Assembly: GCA_947176325.1 (NCBI GenBank)
Contig: CAMWQD010000035.1
Span: forward strand, 1-9,429
Reading direction: 5' to 3'
DNA: 9,429 nucleotides
Source of the DNA: an uncultured Bacteroidales bacterium
GTDB taxonomy: Bacteria > Bacteroidota > Bacteroidia > Bacteroidales > P3
Shown here: positions 1 through 5,101 of the stretch, piece by piece
Position numbering within the stretch: the first letter of the stretch is position 1
Layout: each line of letters begins with the position of its first letter
Notes under the pieces: model-generated
The model's database searches: none
Seen by the model: the letters and a program-made list of their open reading frames with translations, nothing else
What the model was told of the DNA's origin: nothing
Position numbers and translations under genes: made by a program

Positions 1-507
1 GAGGAAAGCATGGTGGAGAAATTTTCGGAAACCTTGATCGATTTCCGCAAGAACATCAAGTATTGCAAAATCTGTCACAACATTTCCGACACCGAGATAT
101 GCGAAATCTGCGCCTCGCCGAAGCGCGAACACCGCGTAATCTGTGTGGTGAGCGATGTGCGTGATGTGATGGCGATAGAAAACACGGGGATGTATCGGGG
201 AAGCTATCATGTGCTGGGCGGGCTCATCAATCCCTTGGCCGGAATCAGCCCCTCGCAACTGCACATTGCGTCTTTGGTGGAAAGAGTGCAGAAAGAAAAG
301 CCCGAAGAGGTGATTTTCGCGCTTCCCGCCACGCCCGAAGGCGATACGACGGCCTTTTATATCTCGCGACAGATCACGCCTTCGGGCGTGAAGATCACCA
401 CGCTTTCGAAAGGCATCGCCATTGGCGACGATCTGGAATATACCGACGAACTTACGTTGGGTCGGTCCTTATCGAATCGGGTGAGCTTCGGGCTCCACCT
501 TGATTAG
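1..507 (+). CDS. recR: Recombination mediator protein RecR, 5'-truncated by window edge
   Basis: RecR acts with RecF/RecO in the cytoplasm to load RecA onto gapped, SSB-coated DNA. The reading frame is open from base 1 and the visible 168 residues lack the N-terminal helix-hairpin-helix region, so roughly 35-40 residues lie outside the window. The ATG at 10 is therefore probably internal. Numbering from that Met, a four-cysteine zinc finger is visible (C19, C22, C31, C34 in YCKICHNISDTEICEIC). A Toprim domain follows (VCVVSDVRDVMAIE, then YHVLGG, then PEGDTTAFY), and the family C-terminal signature DELTLGRSLSNR comes near the end. The tail FGLHLD after that signature is unusual because its codons lie in a 15-bp inverted repeat shared with the convergent FKBP gene. 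It is the only plus-strand gene in the window, and its stop codon is 10 nt from the stop of the opposing gene. The identification is secure; the true start cannot be seen. Confidence 0.96.
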   Translation, partial: EESMVEKFSETLIDFRKNIKYCKICHNISDTEICEICASPKREHRVICVVSDVRDVMAIENTGMYRGSYHVLGGLINPLAGISPSQLHIASLVERVQKEKPEEVIFALPATPEGDTTAFYISRQITPSGVKITTLSKGIAIGDDLEYTDELTLGRSLSNRVSFGLHLD

Positions 508-562
508 TGCTTTCCGATTAGTTGACCTTTATCAATTCCACTTCGAAAATCAAGGTGGAGCC
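491..562. repeat. 15-bp perfect inverted repeat spanning the recR/FKBP convergent stops
   Basis: The arm GGCTCCACCTTGATT at 491-505 is the exact reverse complement of 548-562, with a 42-nt loop between them. The left arm encodes the last residues of RecR and the first base of its TAG stop. The right arm is FKBP coding sequence on the minus strand (residues 210-214, Gly-Ser-Thr-Leu-Ile). Both stop codons lie in the loop. Neither arm is followed by a T-run in either direction, so it does not look like a standard intrinsic terminator, although a 15-bp stem could still form in either transcript. Confidence 0.9.
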
Positions 563-1189
563 GGCGGGAATGGAGCCGTTGTCTCCGTCGCCGTAGGCCA
601 ATTCCGAAGGAATATACAGCATATATACGGAACCTTCGCGCATCAACTGCAAACCTTCCGTCCAACCGGCAATCACACCGTTGAGGGGGAAAGAGATAGG
701 TTCGCCACGCTGCACCGACGAATCGAAGACCGTGCCGTCGAGCAACTTGCCCGTATAATGTACCAAAACCTCATCGGTAGCCTTGGGTTTGGCACCCTTA
801 CCCTCTTTCACCACCTTGTATTGCAGGCCGCTGGCGGTCTGCTTCACGCCTTTGTCGTTCTTGAGGTTCTCCGCCAAAAACTGCTTGCCTTTCTCTTTAT
901 TCTCCGCGGCCTTTTCCGAAGCCTTCTGTTGCAGGCTCCGTTGCCATTCGGTGAGGATACGTTGGGCTTCGGCGGGTTCGAAACCGCTGGGTTTCTTTTC
1001 CAAAGCCGCCTGAACGCCCTTCAGAAAACTCTCCACGTCGAATTCGTAGGGAATGCCGCTCAACTGCGACCCCGACGAATAGCCGATCAAATAACTCGCA
1101 TTGTCTTTCACATCCATATTCTGTGCATTTAAAAAGGTTGTACTTGCGATAAAAAGTCCTGCCACGAGGGCCATCATACATTTTTTCAT
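518..1189 (-). CDS. Exported FKBP-type peptidyl-prolyl cis-trans isomerase (FkpA/Mip-like)
   Basis: This 223-residue foldase catalyses cis-trans isomerisation of Xaa-Pro bonds, probably in the periplasm. Residues 1-22 form a signal peptide: a KK start, a hydrophobic core and an NAQ end typical of Bacteroidota. The early Cys4 is not in a lipobox, so it is unlikely to be a lipoprotein. Residues about 25-115 are helical and rich in Lys, Glu and Ala, like the FKBP N-terminal dimerisation domain of Mip and FkpA. Residues about 118-223 are the FKBP catalytic domain, with VHYTGKLLDGTVFDSS (143-158), GVIAGWTEGLQLM (171-183), ELAYG (196-200) and the closing TLIFEVELI strand. The start at 1189 leaves only 12 nt after the upstream kinase-like gene, so the two are probably co-transcribed. 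No strong Shine-Dalgarno is seen, which is normal in this phylum. It closes the chaperone cluster and converges on recR. The family is certain; I do not assign a specific gene symbol. Confidence 0.95.
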   Translation of the reverse strand: MKKCMMALVAGLFIASTTFLNAQNMDVKDNASYLIGYSSGSQLSGIPYEFDVESFLKGVQAALEKKPSGFEPAEAQRILTEWQRSLQQKASEKAAENKEKGKQFLAENLKNDKGVKQTASGLQYKVVKEGKGAKPKATDEVLVHYTGKLLDGTVFDSSVQRGEPISFPLNGVIAGWTEGLQLMREGSVYMLYIPSELAYGDGDNGSIPAGSTLIFEVELIKVN

Positions 1190-1201
1190 ATGCGTTTTTC
1201 G

Positions 1202-2095
1202 TTAGAAATTATCGGAATAGTCGAGGGATGCCCGCCGAAGCAGGGCCTCCGCCTGCGGTTTATAGTAGGCCAACAATCCCTGCATGGGCTCCTTGACGAT
1301 TTTTCCGATACGCACGCCGTATTCGGAAGCCACTTCGCGGAGCACATCCTGACAATGATAGGCCACCGAACCCAACAGGCTCAATTCGTTGTCGCGAAGC
1401 AAATCGCCGTAGGGAAGAATCTGTTTGGCGAAGAAAGCCCGGAATTCTTCTTGCAGAACACCGTGGATATAAGCGTCCTGCATACGCCCCGATGCAAATT
1501 CGGACATCTGCCCCAGCGCACGCCCCACCTGCCTGCCATGATAGACGAAGTCGATGATTTCGTGCAGGGGATAAGGACAGAAGGGGGCGAACTCATCGCG
1601 CAGGTTCCGGGGCATCCCCTCGCGCAGATAGTCGGAAAGGAAGTGCGCGCCGATACGGGCGCCGCTACCTTCGTCTCCCAATACATAGCCCAGAGAAGCC
1701 ACCCTTTGCGTAATCTTCTCGCCGTCGAAGAAGCAGGTAGCGGCGCCCGTTCCCAAAATAGCCACCAAACCTTTGCTGTTGCCGCACAAGGATAGGGCCG
1801 CTCCCAGCAAATCGCTCTCGATGTCTATCTCGGCATGCGGAAAAAAGTCTTCCAGATGCGTCTGCAACAAGGTGCGTTTGGAAGGGTTGGCGCAACCCGA
1901 ACCGTAGAAGAATACGTAGTTGACTTTCTGATTGTTGATGAAAGGATAGAGGTCTTTTTCCAAGCAATCCTTGATGTCCTTGGCATCGACCATATAAGGG
2001 TTCAACCCACCTGTCAACACATCCACCGTATGGCCGTCCTTGTCTAAGAAACACCATTGCGTCTTTGTCGACCCGCTGTCCACTATCGCAATCAT
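1202..2095 (-). CDS. BadF/BadG/BcrA-type ATPase, N-acetylglucosamine-kinase-like
   Basis: This 297-residue protein belongs to the ASKHA (actin/sugar kinase/Hsp70) fold. Visible motifs are the first phosphate loop DSGSTKT (6-12), GLNPY (30-34), ESDLLGAA (93-100) with D95 as candidate catalytic base, a second phosphate loop ILGTGAAT (113-120), and LGYVLGDEGSGARIG (135-149). A C-terminal adenosine-type segment runs around LLGSVAYHC and KIVKEPMQGLLAYY. Relatives include eukaryotic-type N-acetylglucosamine kinase and the activator ATPases of 2-hydroxyacyl-CoA dehydratases. The activators carry a cysteine-ligated Fe-S cluster at a dimer interface, and the short kinase-like form here has no obvious pair for that. 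A small-sugar or amino-sugar kinase is therefore more likely, but the substrate cannot be read from sequence. It lies 36 nt after prmC and 12 nt before the FKBP gene, in what appears to be one operon. There is no neighbouring amino-sugar pathway gene to support a specific role. Confidence 0.88.
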   Translation of the reverse strand: MIAIVDSGSTKTQWCFLDKDGHTVDVLTGGLNPYMVDAKDIKDCLEKDLYPFINNQKVNYVFFYGSGCANPSKRTLLQTHLEDFFPHAEIDIESDLLGAALSLCGNSKGLVAILGTGAATCFFDGEKITQRVASLGYVLGDEGSGARIGAHFLSDYLREGMPRNLRDEFAPFCPYPLHEIIDFVYHGRQVGRALGQMSEFASGRMQDAYIHGVLQEEFRAFFAKQILPYGDLLRDNELSLLGSVAYHCQDVLREVASEYGVRIGKIVKEPMQGLLAYYKPQAEALLRRASLDYSDNF

Positions 2096-2131
2096 AATAC
2101 TCTTGTTTTTGCCGAAGTGCGAAAATAAGGA

Positions 2132-3007
2132 TTATTTCTTTCGTGCCGAAATTCCACGGAACTTTCCCTGCATATCGCGGTGCAATTCTATGGATTGCAA
2201 GCCCTTTTCCTCCATAATCCGTTTGTTCTGCAACGGAAAGGCCTCGTTGATTTCCTCCACCAAGAGGCCGTCGGGGGCGAGGATACGCACCGCCAGCGAG
2301 GCAATGGCCTCGTAGAATACAAGGGGCTCCGTATCGGGCACGAACAAGGCCGAGGGAGGTTCGTAGTCCAACACATTGGGGCGCATCTGCGTCTTCTCCG
2401 ACTGCCGCACATAGGGAGGGTTGGAGATGACAAGGTGAAATCCTCCGGAGGGCGCACAGGCCTCCGGCAGAGGCGCGCCGCTCAACACGTCGTAGAGAAA
2501 GAATTTCACCGAAGCTCCGCAAAGGGCGTTGTTGCGCCGTGCCGTTTCCAGAGCCTTTTCCGAAATATCGCAGGCATACACCTCCGCTTCGGGAAAGGTT
2601 TTGCTCAAGGCAAGGGCTATGGCGCCGCTGCCCGTGCAAAGATCCAGAATCCGCAACGGATAGCCCCGCAAAGCCACCTGCGAGGCCGCCAACCTCACCA
2701 ATTCCTCGGTTTCGGGACGCGGAATCAACACCGTTTCATCCACATAGAGTTCCAAATCTCCGAAATACGCCTTGTGGAAGATGTATTGCACGGGTTCGTT
2801 TCGGAGCAACCGTGCCAGAACGGCGGCGAAACGGGCGGACACCTCCTCCGCAAGCGGCTCATCCAAACGCGCCGTCAAAGCGGCACGCCCCAAGCCCATA
2901 ATCTCTTCGGCCACCCAATGGAAAAGCGAAAAAGCCTCGCTTTCCCCGTAAAGAGGAAGCAAGGCTTTCGCATAGGTTTCGCGCACGGAGCGCAGGGAAC
3001 CTTTCAT
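2132..3007 (-). CDS. prmC: Peptide chain release factor N5-glutamine methyltransferase PrmC (HemK)
   Basis: PrmC uses S-adenosylmethionine to methylate the glutamine of the GGQ motif in release factors RF1 and RF2, which speeds translation termination. The 291-residue length is normal. Residues 1-75 form the helical substrate-recognition domain ending in EPVQYIFHKAYF. The Rossmann methyltransferase domain then shows IPRPETEELV (95-104), the SAM-binding LDLCTGSGAIAL (121-132), acidic CDIS (146-149), and the catalytic NPPY (196-199), which grips the target glutamine. EEINE (251-255) and the closing GKFRGISARK complete the family pattern. The start codon lies 7 nt after the groL stop with no recognisable Shine-Dalgarno, so translation is probably coupled to, or served by ribosomes leaving, the chaperonin gene. 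I see no terminator between the two. All key residues are present and the assignment is firm. Confidence 0.96.
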   Translation of the reverse strand: MKGSLRSVRETYAKALLPLYGESEAFSLFHWVAEEIMGLGRAALTARLDEPLAEEVSARFAAVLARLLRNEPVQYIFHKAYFGDLELYVDETVLIPRPETEELVRLAASQVALRGYPLRILDLCTGSGAIALALSKTFPEAEVYACDISEKALETARRNNALCGASVKFFLYDVLSGAPLPEACAPSGGFHLVISNPPYVRQSEKTQMRPNVLDYEPPSALFVPDTEPLVFYEAIASLAVRILAPDGLLVEEINEAFPLQNKRIMEEKGLQSIELHRDMQGKFRGISARKK

Positions 3008-3014
3008 GGTCGGT

Positions 3015-4649
3015 TTAGTACATGCCGTCCATACCGCCGGGCATAGCCGGAGCGGCGGCGGGTTTGTCTTCCTTCACCTCGGCCAGCACGCATTCGGTGG
3101 TGAGCAACATGCCCGCAATCGAAGCGGCGTTTTCCAAAGCCACACGGGTTACCTTGGCCGGGTCGATCACACCCGTCTTGAAAAGGTTCTCGTATTGTTC
3201 GGTACGGGCGTTGAAGCCGAAATCGTCTTTGCCCGCACGTACTTTGTCCACAATCACGGCGCCTTCCAGACCGGCATTCGCCACAATCTGACGCAGAGGT
3301 TCTTCCAACGCGCGGCGGATAATCTGAATACCCACCTGTTCGTCGTTGTTCTCGGCTTTCACTTTGTCGAGAGCCGACAGACAGCGGATGTAGGCCACAC
3401 CGCCGCCGGGCACGATACCTTCTTCCACTGCGGCACGGGTGGCGTGCAGAGCGTCGTCGAAGCGGTCTTTCTTTTCCTTCATCTCCACTTCCGAAGCGGC
3501 ACCCACATAAATCACCGCCACACCGCCGGCCAACTTGGCCAGACGTTCCTGCAGCTTCTCGCGGTCGTAGTCGGAGGTGGTCTTCTCAATCTGCGACTTA
3601 ATCATGTTGACACGATCCTGAATATCGGCTTTCTTGCCCTTGCCGTTCACAATCGTGGTGTTTTCCTTGTCGATAGTGATTTTTTCGGCTTGACCGAGCA
3701 TGGTCAGATCCACATCCTCCAACTTCATGCCCTTTTCTTCCGAAATCACCATACCGCCGGTCAAGGTGGCGATGTCTTCCATCATTTCCTTACGACGGTC
3801 GCCGAAACCGGGAGCTTTCACCGCGGCAATCTTGAGCGAGCCGCGCAGACGGTTCACCACCAAGGTAGCCAAGGCCTCGCCGTCGATGTCTTCGGCAATC
3901 ACCACCAAAGGACGACCGGTCTGCACCGTCTTTTCCAACACGGGCAGAAAATCTTTCATCGTAGAGATTTTCTTATCGTAGAGAAGCACGAAAGGATTTT
4001 CCATCACGGCTTCCATTTTTTCGGTGTCGGTGACGAAATAGGGCGAGATGTAGCCTCTGTCGAACTGCATGCCTTCCACCACTTTCACATTGGTTTCGGT
4101 GCCTTTGGCCTCTTCGATCGTGATGACGCCTTCTTTCTTTACCTGACGCATGGCTTCGGCTATAAGCTTGCCGATAGTGTTGTCGTTGTTGGCCGAAATG
4201 GTGGCAACCTGTTCAATCTGTTCGATGCTGTTGCCCACCTTGCGGCTCATCTTCTTGATTTGTTCCACTACCTCGCTCACGGCCTTGTCGATACCGCGCT
4301 TCAAATCCATGGGATTGGCACCGGCGGTAACGTTCTTCAAGCCCGTGCGGATAATGGCCTGCGCCAAAATCGTGGCGGTGGTGGTGCCGTCGCCGGCGAT
4401 GTCGTTGGTCTTGGAAGCCACTTCCTTAACCATTTGCGCACCCATGTTCTCCACGGTGTCTTTCAGTTCCACTTCCTTGGCCACGCTCACACCGTCCTTG
4501 GTAACGTGGGGCGCACCGAACTTACGGTCGATGATTACATTGCGGCCTTTGGGGCCCAAGGTTACCTTTACGGCGTCGCACAAAGCGTCCACACCTTTTT
4601 TCAATCTATTTTTCGCTTCTTGGTCGAAAAGAATTTCTTTCGCTGCCAT
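3015..4649 (-). CDS. groL: 60 kDa chaperonin GroEL
   Basis: GroEL forms the double seven-membered ring that encloses non-native proteins and folds them through ATP-driven cycles with the GroES lid, in the cytoplasm. The 544-residue length is standard. ATP-site motifs are visible: VTLGPKGRNV (about 29-38), KDGVSVAKEV with D52, GDGTTTAT with D87, and later HATRAAVEEGIVPGGG containing the hydrolysis-linked aspartate region. The apical domain (about 190-375) includes the hydrophobic EGMQFDRGYISPYFV segment that contacts substrate and GroES. The flexible C-terminal tail carries only a short GGM-type motif (PGGMDGMY), less repetitive than the enterobacterial tail. The gene lies 38 nt after groS in the usual order, behind a very AT-rich spacer. 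prmC starts 7 nt downstream. A 553-residue open frame on the opposite strand is a codon-usage shadow. Confidence 0.99.
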   Translation of the reverse strand: MAAKEILFDQEAKNRLKKGVDALCDAVKVTLGPKGRNVIIDRKFGAPHVTKDGVSVAKEVELKDTVENMGAQMVKEVASKTNDIAGDGTTTATILAQAIIRTGLKNVTAGANPMDLKRGIDKAVSEVVEQIKKMSRKVGNSIEQIEQVATISANNDNTIGKLIAEAMRQVKKEGVITIEEAKGTETNVKVVEGMQFDRGYISPYFVTDTEKMEAVMENPFVLLYDKKISTMKDFLPVLEKTVQTGRPLVVIAEDIDGEALATLVVNRLRGSLKIAAVKAPGFGDRRKEMMEDIATLTGGMVISEEKGMKLEDVDLTMLGQAEKITIDKENTTIVNGKGKKADIQDRVNMIKSQIEKTTSDYDREKLQERLAKLAGGVAVIYVGAASEVEMKEKKDRFDDALHATRAAVEEGIVPGGGVAYIRCLSALDKVKAENNDEQVGIQIIRRALEEPLRQIVANAGLEGAVIVDKVRAGKDDFGFNARTEQYENLFKTGVIDPAKVTRVALENAASIAGMLLTTECVLAEVKEDKPAAAPAMPGGMDGMY

Positions 4650-4687
4650 GATCTATGTTTCTTTTAAATTTTTAAACAATCAATAAA
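4650..4687 (-). promoter_or_regulatory. AT-rich groS-groL spacer / groL ribosome-binding region
   Basis: This 38-nt spacer is overwhelmingly A and T, in sharp contrast with the flanking genes. On the coding strand it holds TTTAAAAATTTAAA followed by AAAAGAAAC before the groL ATG. There is no GGAGG-type Shine-Dalgarno. AT-rich, unstructured leaders are the usual way Bacteroidota achieve strong initiation, so I read this as a translation-enhancing leader and not as a separate promoter. Confidence 0.5.
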
Positions 4688-4969
4688 TTAGAGAATGGCG
4701 AAAATGTCGCTTTCACGCATAATCAGATAGGCGGTGCCGTCCACGTTGATTTCGGTACCCGAATACTTGCCGTAAAGCACTTTGTCGCCGGCCTTCACGC
4801 TCATGGGCTCGTCTTTCTTGCCGGGGCCCGCGGCCACTACCACACCCTGCTGGGGTTTTTCCTTGGCGGTGTCGGGAATGATGATGCCGCCGGCGGTCTT
4901 CTGCTCGGCTTCCATAGGCTCAACCAAAACGCGGTCGGCCAAAGGTTTGATGCTAAGTTTCTTTGCCAT
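4688..4969 (-). CDS. groS: 10 kDa co-chaperonin GroES
   Basis: GroES is the seven-subunit lid that caps GroEL and triggers substrate encapsulation. The 93-residue length is typical. The N-terminal KPLADRVLVEP (8-18) forms the first barrel strand. EQKTAGGIIIPDTAKEKPQQG is the mobile loop with its hydrophobic GroEL-binding GGIII tripeptide and the conserved return strand. GPGKKDEP is the roof hairpin region, and VKAGDKVLYGKYSGTEI is the second core motif. The start at 4969 follows a very AT-rich leader (AAAAAATTAAAACTTTAATAAA on the coding strand, shown here as one A/T tract) with no clear Shine-Dalgarno. It is the first gene of the apparent groS-groL-prmC-kinase-FKBP operon. The 132-nt spacer separating it from htpG probably contains its promoter and operator. 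Confidence 0.98.
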   Translation of the reverse strand: MAKKLSIKPLADRVLVEPMEAEQKTAGGIIIPDTAKEKPQQGVVVAAGPGKKDEPMSVKAGDKVLYGKYSGTEINVDGTAYLIMRESDIFAIL

Positions 4970-5101
4970 TTTATTAAAGTTTTAATTTTTTCGTTTACGC
5001 TCCCTCTCACGGCACAAAGTGTGCCGAAGCCACGGGAGGCCTGCGGATGCTGACATTTTTACAGCCCCGCCGACTTTTTCCTGCCAAAAGGTGCTCCGTC
5101 C
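4970..5101 (-). promoter_or_regulatory. htpG-groS intergenic region, probable control region of the groS operon
   Basis: This 132-nt stretch between the htpG stop and the groS start is the largest gene-free gap in the window. Reading toward groS, it contains CCTTTTGGCA (5091-5082), a GC-rich section, a perfect 17-nt inverted repeat (5010-5026) and a final 30 nt that are almost all A/T. I looked for the CIRCE operator of HrcA (TTAGCACTC-N9-GAGTGCTAA) and did not find it. I also found no sigma-32-type promoter and no good match to the Bacteroidota TTTG/TAnnTTTG promoter. CACACTTTG inside the inverted repeat resembles only the TTTG half. No T-run follows any hairpin, so no intrinsic terminator for htpG is evident. 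Confidence 0.5.
5010..5026. promoter_or_regulatory. Perfect inverted repeat CGGCACA-aag-TGTGCCG upstream of groS
   Basis: Two 7-bp arms with a 3-nt spacer are perfectly complementary. The site lies 41-57 nt upstream of the groS start codon, where an operator or a 5' UTR hairpin would be expected. It is not CIRCE, and it is not followed by a T-run in either direction, so a terminator is unlikely. Which regulator, if any, binds it is unknown. Confidence 0.5.

Noticed and set aside
491..562. Intrinsic bidirectional terminator at the recR/FKBP junction
   Set aside because: The stem is long, but the loop is 42 nt, the arms lie within coding sequence and no T-run follows on either side.
500..1132. 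210-residue plus-strand frame opposite the FKBP gene
   Set aside because: It overlaps a clear FKBP gene over its full length, has no signal or motif, and overlaps the recR end; it is a shadow.
518..1189. Lipoprotein form of the FKBP isomerase based on Cys4
   Set aside because: Cys4 comes before the hydrophobic core and no lipobox surrounds it; the N-terminus fits an ordinary signal peptide.
1665..2639. 324-residue minus-strand frame across prmC and the BadF-type gene
   Set aside because: It is in a different frame from two well-supported genes on the same strand and shows arginine- and glycine-rich low-specificity sequence.
2180..3046. 288-residue plus-strand frame opposite prmC
   Set aside because: It is antisense to all PrmC motifs and has no recognisable domain or leader.
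3006..4667. 553-residue open frame on the plus strand opposite groL
   Set aside because: It mirrors groL codon for codon, is rich in His, Gly, Phe and Leu with no recognisable domain, and its length follows from codon bias in a highly expressed gene. Long frames opposite chaperone genes are a known artefact.
4970..5101. CIRCE operator or sigma-32-type promoter upstream of groS
   Set aside because: I compared the spacer by eye with TTAGCACTC-N9-GAGTGCTAA and with CTTGAA/CCCCAT patterns and found neither.
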